A DNA stretch of 63,865 nt from a virus: the IMG/VR virus record IMGVR_UViG_3300031857_000159, positions 1 to 63,865 of that record; one strand, written 5' to 3'. Each line of letters opens with the position of its first letter. The stretch's first letter is position 1. Shown piece after piece: positions 53,297 to 60,769 of this stretch. The position numbers were made by a program, and so were the translations under genes. The notes under the pieces were generated by a model. That model made no database searches. It was given only the letters and a program-made list of their open reading frames with translations, and was not told where the DNA came from.

Positions 53297-54091
53297 TTAG
53301 AACGGCGCACCTTGATTATCGTCAATAAAAATACCTGTCTGTGGAGCGTTCATTTGAGGAGGAGCCTGTTGCTGAAATACATTATTTTGTTGGAAAGGTA
53401 CCTGTTGTTGAACAGGAGCTTGCTGTTGTACTGGTTGCGTAAAAACAGGTTGTTGATATTGTGGAGGCTGAAACGTTTGAACAGGCTGTTGAGGCATTGC
53501 TTGACCAACTTGTGGTTCAGGACCAAACTTAGTAATAATGTTTTGCCAATCTTGTGATTCTCTGATTTTCTTCTGAACGTATTGCCATAAAGAATGAAAT
53601 TGTTGCCATGAAAACTTATCTAAATCGAATAAGAACGGCGCGTTTTTAGGTTGACCATAATTACTTGTCGGAGGCATAATCATTGTTCCTGATGCAGCTA
53701 TGTTAGCGTAGGTAATATCGTCCTTTTGAGTGTGAACAACCATTACTTGACATGACTGCCCTAAGTATGCAGGTAAGTCTTTTGCTAAATCAATTTTAGC
53801 TACCCCTCTCCATTGTTTAAGCATCTTGCAAAGGTTAGCCTTTTCATCTGAATAGAAATTGTAATCTTGCATAATAGATAATCTTTGAGGTCCTCTTGTT
53901 TCGTCAAATACCTGTTCAGGTAATGTTGGAAACTCGAAGCAGAACTTTACTTTAGGCTTACTGCTTACGTTGCCTTTGAAATTTTCTTGATGCGTACCCA
54001 TATCAATTATTGCATAGCAAATTGCTGGGTGTAATCCTGCTGGAGGAATTGGCTTTTGGGTTCTTTGACCCTGTGGTGTTGATAGTCCCAT
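53297..54091 (-). CDS. Single-strand DNA-binding-like protein with Q-rich tail
   Basis: A 264-residue protein: N-terminal beta-rich part (about 1-150; K-P-K-V-K-F-C-F-E-F-P, C-Q-V-M-V-V-H-T), then a Gln/Pro-rich disordered tail (about 195-255) and an acidic end with D-D and aromatic last residues (A-P-F). This resembles SSB layout: OB fold, disordered linker, acidic tip recruiting partners. Position next to NinB-like and helicase genes supports it. Confidence 0.55.
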   Translation of the reverse strand: MGLSTPQGQRTQKPIPPAGLHPAICYAIIDMGTHQENFKGNVSSKPKVKFCFEFPTLPEQVFDETRGPQRLSIMQDYNFYSDEKANLCKMLKQWRGVAKIDLAKDLPAYLGQSCQVMVVHTQKDDITYANIAASGTMIMPPTSNYGQPKNAPFLFDLDKFSWQQFHSLWQYVQKKIRESQDWQNIITKFGPEPQVGQAMPQQPVQTFQPPQYQQPVFTQPVQQQAPVQQQVPFQQNNVFQQQAPPQMNAPQTGIFIDDNQGAPF

Positions 54092-54115
54092 CTTGTTTTT
54101 GTTTTTGTTTGTTTA

Positions 54116-54409
54116 TTAATAAATTAATTTATCCGTCTTTAACTCTTGTTTCCTTTTGTAATTAGTTAGTTTCTTAGTAATTCTCTTTCTCAATAACGTT
54201 GCTGACTTTCTCATCTTAGCATTGCTTTTAAATTCAAATCTGCCTAAACCTTTAACTGTTATTGATACTGCTGAAACATCTGACTTTTTCCTTTTAAACC
54301 TATCAGATATTCCCGTCCAAAAAGGATACAGCATAAAATATAATTCTTTGCGTGTGTATTGCGGAAACATACTGATAAGTTTGTCGGGAACTTGTTTGTC
54401 TTTTGCCAT
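54116..54409 (-). CDS. Small basic DNA-binding-like protein
   Basis: A 97-residue, very basic protein. P-D-K-L-I-S-M-F-P-Q-Y-T-R-K-E-L then V-S-I-T-V-K-G-L-G-R-F-E-F-K (about 48-61), a HU-like G-x-G-x-F pattern, followed by a Lys/Arg-rich helix. Probably nucleoid-like DNA binding. ATGA-type contact with the upstream gene (54409). Confidence 0.45.
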   Translation of the reverse strand: MAKDKQVPDKLISMFPQYTRKELYFMLYPFWTGISDRFKRKKSDVSAVSITVKGLGRFEFKSNAKMRKSATLLRKRITKKLTNYKRKQELKTDKLIY

Positions 54410-55008
54410 TACTTAGTAACTACTGATACTTCTTTGTAAAACTTAATACCTGCAATAATATCACCATCGTTAAGTGATTCTTTGTTAGCCTTAATCCATT
54501 CACGAACTTTTGCCTCGTCAACCATTAAGAATTGAACAGGAACTCTGCTAAGGTCAACAACATCAAATTTCCAATTGTGTCTGATGTTAGATGCTTTTTG
54601 TGATTCTAACATAGCTAACTCATGGTTAATGCTGTCTTCAAATAAACTGTTAGCTGGAGCTTGCTGTTTAAGTTCTTGCTCTCTTCTTAGTAATTCTAAG
54701 TTCCATTCCTTAATTTGATTTTTAAGGTACTGAATAGAATTGTTAAGAGGTTCAGATAAATCTTTAGCAACTGCATCAACTTTTTTACCTGCATCAAGGT
54801 AAGGCTTTTTAAGTTCTGTCCTTTTCTCTTCAATCAGTTTTAAGTGATTGTTTACTGCGGATAACTTTTGATTTGCAATAGCTAAAGATACATCGTCTGT
54901 AACTTTAATTTGTAACGCTTCTTCAGATAACTGAATGAATACGTCTTTTGTAGATTGTAGTTTACTCCATTCTAAATCTACTCTGTCGGTTGTTGTGATT
55001 GTGTTCAT
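54409..55008 (-). CDS. Coiled-coil early protein
   Basis: A 199-residue protein: helical coiled coil from about 35 to 125 (Q-K-L-S-A-V-N-N-H-L-K-L, L-K-N-Q-I-K-E-W), then a beta-rich C-terminal domain. It looks like phage recombination-associated Gp157/DUF1351-type proteins. Its ATG follows a phage promoter module and the AACTATCA element. First gene after a promoter, so it probably heads the replication operon part 55008-47094. Confidence 0.5.
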   Translation of the reverse strand: MNTITTTDRVDLEWSKLQSTKDVFIQLSEEALQIKVTDDVSLAIANQKLSAVNNHLKLIEEKRTELKKPYLDAGKKVDAVAKDLSEPLNNSIQYLKNQIKEWNLELLRREQELKQQAPANSLFEDSINHELAMLESQKASNIRHNWKFDVVDLSRVPVQFLMVDEAKVREWIKANKESLNDGDIIAGIKFYKEVSVVTK

Positions 55009-55011
55009 GAC

Positions 55012-55100
55012 TGATAGTTTTTATATGTATAACGTAAAAATTTGTACAATGTTACAAAATTAATAATCAATTTGCAAATTATTTTTGTAAAATCTTACAA
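55012..55100 (-). promoter_or_regulatory. Phage promoter with two palindromes
   Basis: Minus strand: TTTGTA-N6-TACAAA at 55058-55041, TACGTTA at 55036-55030 (18 bp after TTTG), AACTATCA at 55019-55012, then GTC-ATG. A second palindrome, TTGTA-N6-TACAA, lies at 55100-55085, about 42 bp upstream, right at the stop codon of the GroES-like gene. Confidence 0.55.
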
Positions 55101-55559
55101 TTATTTTTTCTTACTAAACTTTTTCTTTGCTTCCGACTTAACTTTATCAAGACTGTTTAGTTCTCTTTTGTAGTTCTCGTTCAGTCTTTTTTGTTCGTTC
55201 TGTAACTTTGCTTCGCGGTCTTTAACACGTTTGCTGATGGTTTCAGGCATCAATATAGCTTCGTCAGGCAATACACAGAATAAAGCTACTTCGTGCATAA
55301 TAAAGTAATAGTTACCTTCAAAACGAATAGTTCTGTTTTCAAGGATGTTAAACATTACTTTGCTTCCTACTTTGATACGAGGATCACAATTATCAGCAAC
55401 AGCCATTACTCTACCAATATTATTTTCTTCGGCGCTTTCTGTTAAGATAATTTTTGATACTTCTTTTTCTTCTTTGATTTTTTCTAAAATCACTGACTTG
55501 TTTAGTGGAATCGGAAATCCTGCCGGAACATCGAATCCTTTTTTTGTTGTTTTACTCAT
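55101..55559 (-). CDS. GroES-like co-chaperonin with C-terminal coiled coil
   Basis: A 152-residue protein. Residues 17-98 fit Cpn10: P-L-N-K-S-V-I-L-E-K near 18-27, a mobile loop (29-42) containing I-I-L at 37-39 (the I-V-L GroEL-binding tripeptide), G-R-V-M-A-V-A (49-55), K-V-G-S-K-V-M-F (63-70) and Y-Y-F-I-M-H-E (84-90). Residues 105-150 are a charged coiled coil not found in GroES. As with T4 gp31 it probably acts with host GroEL to fold the capsid protein. The gene is in the early operon. Confidence 0.8.
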   Translation of the reverse strand: MSKTTKKGFDVPAGFPIPLNKSVILEKIKEEKEVSKIILTESAEENNIGRVMAVADNCDPRIKVGSKVMFNILENRTIRFEGNYYFIMHEVALFCVLPDEAILMPETISKRVKDREAKLQNEQKRLNENYKRELNSLDKVKSEAKKKFSKKK

Positions 55560-55824
55560 GTTTATTTGTTTTATATGTTTTCCATTCTCCCATTATTGTG
55601 TCTGCTATTGTATATGCTACAATTTCTTTTTCTTTGTTATAAAAATTAATCCTGTATGACCCGTAGTTATCAGAAGTAAATAATCCCATTTCAACATCAA
55701 GTTTTAAATCATTTCCAAATTCAAGAATAATGTAATTTTCAATAATTTCTTTTAATGTTTTTACAAAATCTTTTTGTCTATTTTTCCAGTAATTATCTAA
55801 CGTAGTAGTTGTTGTGTAGTTCAT
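55552..55824 (-). CDS. Small hypothetical protein
   Basis: A 90-residue protein with a Tyr/Thr-rich start, central helix and beta-rich end (Y-G-S-Y-R-I-N-F-Y). It overlaps the GroES-like gene by 8 bp. No function recognised. Confidence 0.5.
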   Translation of the reverse strand: MNYTTTTTLDNYWKNRQKDFVKTLKEIIENYIILEFGNDLKLDVEMGLFTSDNYGSYRINFYNKEKEIVAYTIADTIMGEWKTYKTNKHE

Positions 55825-56027
55825 TTTCTTAAATCTATAAAGTAATTAGTTCTAACATTCATTAATTCATTTTTTACTCCGTGCCAATAAGGAACTTTGT
55901 TTTGTTTACAATTTTCCATTATTTTTTCTACTGATAAAATAGAACATTCTTTTGCTAGTTCTAATGTTTTGCAAACTTTTAAATACTGATTAAGTATGTA
56001 ATTTGCTTCGTTTTCTACTGTTTTCAT
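55821..56027 (-). CDS. Small helical hypothetical protein
   Basis: A 68-residue protein, helical, with two Cys (K-E-C-S and N-C-K) and a W-H-G motif. ATGA overlap with the next gene, and 38 bp overlap with the upstream gene in another frame. Function unknown. Confidence 0.5.
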   Translation of the reverse strand: MKTVENEANYILNQYLKVCKTLELAKECSILSVEKIMENCKQNKVPYWHGVKNELMNVRTNYFIDLRK

Positions 56028-56184
56028 GCTCTTTGATTATTAAGTTAACAATATTTTCAGCATCCTTTTTTACATTTACCCAATGTTTATTTGTTTGACT
56101 TGGGTCATGCCACCTATTATCTAATTTTAAATCGTAACATAAATAGTTGTAAACCATTTCAATTAATTTTTGTTTTGTTTTCAT
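55990..56184 (-). CDS. Small hypothetical protein
   Basis: A 64-residue basic protein containing Y-N-Y-L-C-Y-D-L-K and D-N-R-W-H-D-P-S. Overlaps the next gene by 38 bp. Function unknown. Confidence 0.45.
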   Translation of the reverse strand: MKTKQKLIEMVYNYLCYDLKLDNRWHDPSQTNKHWVNVKKDAENIVNLIIKEHENSRKRSKLHT

Positions 56185-56185
56185 G

Positions 56186-56398
56186 TTATTTGTTTTTAGT
56201 TGTGTTCATGTTAAACGTGTGATTAAAGCATAGCTTAATATCATTACTGTTGTAATGCTTAATTACGCCAGTATTCTCAAGAGCTACTGCCCAAATAGTA
56301 TTTTCGTGTGGACCATAATCAATAATGAATAAAGCCATTCCGTCCCCGTGAGGCGTTGATACCCACAATATTTGTTTGAACTCATGTATTGTTGTCAT
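56186..56398 (-). CDS. Small hypothetical protein
   Basis: A 70-residue protein, beta-rich: H-E-F-K-Q-I-L-W-V, H-G-D-G-M-A-L-F-I-I-D-Y, and N-T-G-V-I-K-H-Y. It looks like short phage proteins of unknown function. ATGA overlap with the previous gene. Confidence 0.55.
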   Translation of the reverse strand: MTTIHEFKQILWVSTPHGDGMALFIIDYGPHENTIWAVALENTGVIKHYNSNDIKLCFNHTFNMNTTKNK

Positions 56399-56697
56399 TT
56401 CTTTTCGCTTAATATCATATCTAACAATACTGCGTAGTTAGCTAAGTCCAATACGCTATCTCTTATGCTCTCATTATTAGGTTCACCTTTATTGTTCAGT
56501 AAAACTCCCAATCTTGCAACCTTAGTAGCTATCAACGATAAACAATTAATTTCAGGGGAAACTCCTACTATTGCTCCTGCTGTTTTAAAGTTACTCAAAC
56601 GGTCTGCGTTGGCATAATCGTTTCCTTTGCTCATCATTACTTCCGCCATTCTGTTAATCATTCTTTCGAAGTGGCGATGCTGTTGTTCTGTTGTCAT
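56395..56697 (-). CDS. DUF1599/Nmad1-like protein (MazG-type helical)
   Basis: A 100-residue protein fitting DUF1599 (nucleotide modification-associated domain 1): K-G-N-D-Y-A near 24-29, L-S-N-F-K near 34-38, K-V-A-R-L-G near 63-68, and D-S-V-L-D-L-A-N-Y-A near 84-93. The family is thought to act on modified nucleotides, with a MazG-like helical fold. It suggests dNTP-pool or DNA-base modification work by the phage. Confidence 0.65.
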   Translation of the reverse strand: MTTEQQHRHFERMINRMAEVMMSKGNDYANADRLSNFKTAGAIVGVSPEINCLSLIATKVARLGVLLNNKGEPNNESIRDSVLDLANYAVLLDMILSEKK

Positions 56698-56831
56698 TTT
56701 GTATTTAGAAATTTATCGTCAATTAATTTTATAATTTTATCAGACTTCTTTTTAGCAAATATTGATGTCTTTGATATTGACTTTGCAATTTTCTTTATTT
56801 GCTCTAATTCTTGATGAGTTATTTTAAACAT
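56694..56831 (-). CDS. Small basic hypothetical protein
   Basis: A 45-residue helical protein (M-F-K-I-T-H-Q-E-L-E) lying between the helicase and the DUF1599 gene; ATGA overlap with the latter, so translational coupling is likely. No function recognised. Confidence 0.5.
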   Translation of the reverse strand: MFKITHQELEQIKKIAKSISKTSIFAKKKSDKIIKLIDDKFLNTK

Positions 56832-56833
56832 GA

Positions 56834-58438
56834 TTAAAAGAATGGATTACCATTATTGTTAGGTGTGTATTTATTTACTACTTCTTTATTTTCTCTTTTT
56901 TCTATTTCGTTAAGCGCCATTTTAAATTCAGATATTGTTACTCCATTACTAACGTCGTAACCTTTCCATTTTAATAAACCAATTTGTTTTTCTGTTGCTG
57001 GTTGTGCGCTGATAATTTCACTACACATTTTCTTTGTGTATTCTACATTAACTGTATCATATCCTAAACGAGCTATCCATGCTAATTGTTTTTCGGTAGC
57101 AGGCTCTTCCATCTTAATAGAGTTACTAATATAAACTTTTGGTAACGCGAATAAATCAACTTTAACGTCTTTTTTAGATGTAGCTACTACATAGGCTATC
57201 TTTCTTTCTCTTTCATCAATTAAGGCTTTCTTTTTAGCCTTAGTCATGAATACTTTCTCTTCCGTTGCTTTGCCTGAATCTAAGCTCCAAGCGTTAATTA
57301 GCTTGTGCCTTGTTGTACTATCAACAAAATCAAGTATGACACAATTCTGCCCGTATTTAGCAATAAAGTTCTCATCTTTTAAACGGGTGCCTCTGCCGAT
57401 ACATTGCAAATATTTAGATAACGACTTAGTCGGAGCGCAATTACCTATAACTCCCGTGTTTCTGTGATCGAATCCAGTAGTTAAAATACCTACATTAGTT
57501 AATACTTGTATTTTACCCGCTTTAAAATCTTTAATGGTTTGTGACCTATCTCCTGTTGATTCTTCATCAGACGAAACAGCATTACAAATAATTCCTTGTG
57601 ATTTAAACTCTTCTGCTAAATGTAAGCTATGTTTAATATCAACACAAAAGAAAATACCCTGTCTTCCTTCTGCGTATGTTTTGTACGAATCTACAATTAG
57701 TTTATTCCTTTGAGGTATATCTACTTCGTTTGATAAATCTTTAGCGTTAAATTCACCGCCTGTTGTTCTGACGTTATCAAGTGATAAATCAGTTTTAATT
57801 CTTACAGCATCTAACTCGCACAAGTAACCGTCTTTAACTCCGTCCGCAATATCGTAACTATAAACTATTTTATCAAACATATTACCTAACTGCATACCAT
57901 CTAAACGCGTAGGCGTTGCCGTTAATCCCAATAATAGTTTAGGTTCAAAGTATTTTAAAGGATCGGAGAATGTACGACTAAGGAATAGGTGAGCTTCGTC
58001 ACAGATAATAGCATCAAAATGGTCTTTTGGTAATTTATCTAATCTTCTGTATAGCGTTTGAGCAGAAGCCATTACTACGCTTCCATCAGGATAAAAAGCA
58101 TCTGCCTTTATTAATCCCATTCTGAATTTAATACCTCTACATCCGAACATTCCCGAACCATTATGGACCCAATTAATGAATCCTATATCTTCAACAGCAT
58201 CAGTAAGCTCCTTATCAAACTTTTCGGATAAAAAGGCTAAGGCTGATTGTTGTACTAATTCTTCGGTATGGGTAATCCACAATACACGCTGAAAGTTAAA
58301 TTGTTCTATGGCTTTAACGGCGGTAAAGGTTTTGCCTGTGCCGGTTGCCATTACTAATAACTGTTTCTTAACGCCATTGTCAAGTTCTTTCTTAACAGCA
58401 TCAATAGCTTTGATTTGATAATCTCTTAATGGTTTCAT
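56834..58438 (-). CDS. SF2 DNA helicase (UvsW/SSL2-like)
   Basis: A 534-residue helicase: Q motif-like L-R-D-Y-Q-I-K-A-I at 4-12, motif I A-T-G-T-G-K-T (31-37), motif II D-E-A-H (147-150), L-L-G-L-T-A-T-P-T (about 169-177), G-I-L-T-T-G-F-D-H (near 325) and motif VI Q-C-I-G-R-G-T-R-L (near 350). A C-terminal region of two short repeats (E-K-Q-L-A-W-I-A-R-L-G-Y-D and E-K-Q-I-G-L-L-K-W-K-G-Y-D) may bind DNA. It likely handles branched DNA during replication or recombination. It is the first gene of the leftward operon and is preceded by a long leader. Confidence 0.85.
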   Translation of the reverse strand: MKPLRDYQIKAIDAVKKELDNGVKKQLLVMATGTGKTFTAVKAIEQFNFQRVLWITHTEELVQQSALAFLSEKFDKELTDAVEDIGFINWVHNGSGMFGCRGIKFRMGLIKADAFYPDGSVVMASAQTLYRRLDKLPKDHFDAIICDEAHLFLSRTFSDPLKYFEPKLLLGLTATPTRLDGMQLGNMFDKIVYSYDIADGVKDGYLCELDAVRIKTDLSLDNVRTTGGEFNAKDLSNEVDIPQRNKLIVDSYKTYAEGRQGIFFCVDIKHSLHLAEEFKSQGIICNAVSSDEESTGDRSQTIKDFKAGKIQVLTNVGILTTGFDHRNTGVIGNCAPTKSLSKYLQCIGRGTRLKDENFIAKYGQNCVILDFVDSTTRHKLINAWSLDSGKATEEKVFMTKAKKKALIDERERKIAYVVATSKKDVKVDLFALPKVYISNSIKMEEPATEKQLAWIARLGYDTVNVEYTKKMCSEIISAQPATEKQIGLLKWKGYDVSNGVTISEFKMALNEIEKRENKEVVNKYTPNNNGNPFF

Positions 58439-58439
58439 T

Positions 58440-58894
58440 TATTACCTGATAGTTTAATGTTCTAAAAGCGGTTTTAAATAGCCGTAGACCGCTACTACGC
58501 TAACTTACGATTTAGTTTCTTAGTGGTTGGTTGTGAATGCTATTCACATTAACCAAACTTGAAAGCTTACGTTCTCTGCGCGCATCAGAGATTTTGTAGC
58601 CAAGACAGGTACTGCCCCTGTTTCTTAGTATTTTGCTTTTTATCGCGCAACTATGAGTTACTTTTACTCTACCTGACTATGTAATCGCGCTTCAAGTTAT
58701 TTGTTTCTTACGATACGTGTAGCACCTATATTATTACATTAATGCTATTCTACGCTATGTAATAAGCCTCAACCATCAATCACAAACCTGCATAAAACAG
58801 GACTTACTTGAAACGCAACAATTTCGCAGGGGCTATGATTTTCTTACGGGAATAGAGCATAACAATTACCCTGCAATGCTTTTAAAGAACTAAT
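58440..58894 (-). ncRNA. Large structured RNA candidate (helicase leader)
   Basis: About 455 nt between a good promoter and the helicase ATG with no gene. On the minus strand at least eight hairpins can form: 58826-58831 with 58869-58874; 58787-58790/58798-58801; 58731-58739/58757-58765 (9 bp); 58645-58651/58684-58690 enclosing 58655-58658/58666-58669; 58605-58609/58617-58621; 58573-58578/58586-58591; 58527-58538/58542-58556 (12 bp, 3-nt bulge); 58467-58472/58488-58493. A long-range helix 58691-58697/58806-58812 encloses two of them. UAAGAAA occurs four times outside these stems. Less AT-rich than neighbouring non-coding DNA. Confidence 0.6.
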
Positions 58895-58899
58895 TTGTG

Positions 58900-58931
58900 C
58901 AAAATTACAAATAAAATCATTACTTTCCAAA
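58900..58931 (-). promoter_or_regulatory. Promoter of the structured RNA/helicase operon
   Basis: Minus strand: TTTG at 58931-58928, 20 bp, TAATTTTG at 58907-58900. Same spacing and -7 sequence as the promoter at 1325-1356. Predicted transcript start near 58894. Confidence 0.65.
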
Positions 58932-59259
58932 TAAATTTTTACAAAAGAATAATGATTGTTGAAAACATTATTTAATTACCTGTATTTATAAGCTATTTTA
59001 ATACCTCCTCAGAACTATCGGTATGTTACAAATTAATTTAGAATAAATCTAAACAAGTATCAATTTATCAGATAGTTAAGTATTAAATTGTAAAAACTTT
59101 ACAATTACATAAAAATAATCAGCTTAATTATCAGACAGTTACAACTTATGTTAATGTAAAATTGTAATATGTATTGATTTTAAGCGTTTTATATTTTACA
59201 TTTGCGTATAAATTTTGAATATTTTCAGAATTTATATAAATAATATAAAAACTATCAAA
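58932..59259. promoter_or_regulatory. Divergent early control region
   Basis: About 330 bp between the leftward RNA promoter and the rightward gene at 59260. It has a 21-bp palindrome (59086-59106: nine-base arms around AAC), two copies of TTATCAGAyAGTTA (59065 and 59128, 63 bp apart) and further TTGTA/TACAA half-sites. A -7-like element TAAATTTTG lies near 59209-59217 for the rightward transcript; AACTATCA is at 59250-59257, just before the GTG. No gene is present. Operator, origin, or both are possible. Confidence 0.5.
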
Positions 59260-59814
59260 GTGGGAATCAACAGACAGGGAAACAATCGCAGGGTTCAAAA
59301 GACTGAAATTGAAACTTTATTGGATTTTAGAGAACTATCAATTCATAAATCCAATAGAGTTATTACTAAAAACTTTACAGCGTATATAACAGGATCCGAA
59401 ACAAATCTTGCAAGACTACTGACGTTTTTAATATTTGAAGCAAAGAGAAATAACGTATTAGAATTTAATACTCACTTGTTAGTTAAGTACGGGCAATATT
59501 TAGAAGCTGTTCAAAATAAGTTTGGTAATGAAGTTAAGACGCGTAAAACGGTAATGTTTAACAGAAATGATTTTCAGCAGTTAGTAAGGTTAGGAATTAT
59601 CATCCCAATTGTACCTAAAGAGAAATTGTTTTTAATAAACCCGGCGTTAACATACCATGAAGGTTACTACAATGAACAAGCAACTTACATGAAAGCTTAC
59701 GAGAACATCTATGCGCTGTATGTTTTTGGAGGATACGATAAAAAGGTATTACATTCTTTAATAGTAACGGCGGCAAAAGAGTTTTATAATAATTGTTTAA
59801 ATAAAAATATATGA
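59260..59814 (+). CDS. Early protein with winged-helix-like fold; possible replication or regulatory protein
   Basis: About 184 residues from the GTG at 59260, chosen because AACTATCA precedes it in the same position as in other genes. The centre (V-K-Y-G-Q-Y-L-E-A) is helical and the last third contains F-L-I-N-P-A-L-T-Y-H-E-G-Y-Y, a pattern seen in RepL/RepA-like winged helix proteins. It opens the rightward early operon. Function is inferred only from neighbourhood. Confidence 0.55.
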   Translation: MGINRQGNNRRVQKTEIETLLDFRELSIHKSNRVITKNFTAYITGSETNLARLLTFLIFEAKRNNVLEFNTHLLVKYGQYLEAVQNKFGNEVKTRKTVMFNRNDFQQLVRLGIIIPIVPKEKLFLINPALTYHEGYYNEQATYMKAYENIYALYVFGGYDKKVLHSLIVTAAKEFYNNCLNKNI

Positions 59815-60119
59815 TAAATTGGAAAAAAGGAACTAAACTGGTTTGCATCAAATCATTTAGAGGAATTAACAAGATGGGACAAAAGTTGTCCTTTATACCT
59901 CCGCAAAAAGACGTAATCTATACGTTTGATAGAGTAAAAGGTTATGACGATACATTTTCTTGTTGGTACATAATGCTTGAAGAGTTTCCGGGAACAGGCG
60001 GATACAATCATTCTCATTTCAAGCCACTGAAAGACGTATTAGATTCTCAAAGTGAAGAGTTGGTAAAAGAATTAGAGGAAGAAATTAACCAAGAACAAAT
60101 GATTGAACATGAAAGATAA
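59811..60119 (+). CDS. Small SH3-like/phage-conserved-type protein
   Basis: A 102-residue protein beginning M-I-N-W-K-K-G-T-K-L-V-C-I; later I-P-P-Q-K-D-V-I-Y-T-F, then I-M-L-E-E-F-P-G and H-F-K-P-L, a compact beta layout resembling SH3-like small phage proteins. Acidic helical tail. ATGA overlap with the previous gene. Function unknown. Confidence 0.55.
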   Translation: MINWKKGTKLVCIKSFRGINKMGQKLSFIPPQKDVIYTFDRVKGYDDTFSCWYIMLEEFPGTGGYNHSHFKPLKDVLDSQSEELVKELEEEINQEQMIEHER

Positions 60120-60459
60120 TATGTGGTCCACAGCTATAAGTGTTTGCGTTGACATATTGGAGCGCAGAAACTTTGAGAAGAAATTACCTGCTACTCATGG
60201 AGGAATATTCTATGACTATGTAGTTACTAAGTTTCCTATTGAGTTTTCAATGGAAGAGAAAGGTAAGATATGGTCTGATGTAATTAAGGAGTATAAACAA
60301 AAGAACGGATCTTATTCAGAACTATTTAAAACAGACTTAAAAGAAAACAGGACTTGTTTAAATATTTACAAGGGTGAGTTAGTAAGATTGTTTTTTAAGA
60401 ACAACAAAGAGTTATTAAACGAATTTAAACCAAATCAAGATGTTAACAAAACTGATTGA
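60109..60459 (+). CDS. Hypothetical early protein
   Basis: About 116 residues from the ATG at 60109 (M-K-D-N-M-W). Mostly helical, rich in Lys/Glu/Phe; I-F-Y-D-Y-V-V-T-K-F near 33-42. It overlaps both the previous and next gene slightly. Not recognised. Confidence 0.5.
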   Translation: MKDNMWSTAISVCVDILERRNFEKKLPATHGGIFYDYVVTKFPIEFSMEEKGKIWSDVIKEYKQKNGSYSELFKTDLKENRTCLNIYKGELVRLFFKNNKELLNEFKPNQDVNKTD

Positions 60460-60769
60460 AATACCCGCCGAAACAAATAATGAAAAGATAGACTTTTTAT
60501 GCAGATTAATATCAATAACTGCTGATCCTGAAATCTTTGTCATCAAGACGTTGTTTAATATCAATAATGGTAAGCAATGCTTAATGGATACATACGCAAA
60601 GAATGTAGCCTGCATAAATGGTGATGTAAACATAAACACGTTTAATGTATCTTTGTCGCGGTTAATGAAAAAGAATGTAGTTGCTAAAATAGGTAAACTT
60701 TATTCGTTACATCCGATATTTTTAGGTATTAATGAATCAGAATCAATAACAATAAAATGGAAAAATTAA
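60440..60769 (+). CDS. Small winged-helix-like protein
   Basis: A 109-residue protein with helical N-terminus and a winged-helix-like end: N-V-S-L-S-R-L-M-K-K-N-V-V-A-K-I-G-K-L-Y-S-L. That pattern resembles wHTH regulators or replication proteins. It overlaps neighbours by 20 and 13 bp. Function unknown. Confidence 0.5.
   Translation: MLTKLIEIPAETNNEKIDFLCRLISITADPEIFVIKTLFNINNGKQCLMDTYAKNVACINGDVNINTFNVSLSRLMKKNVVAKIGKLYSLHPIFLGINESESITIKWKN

Noticed and set aside
58440-58894. tRNA or tmRNA inside the structured region
   Set aside because: No cloverleaf with a GGTTCGA-type T arm or CCA-type acceptor end is visible; the hairpin lengths and loops do not fit.
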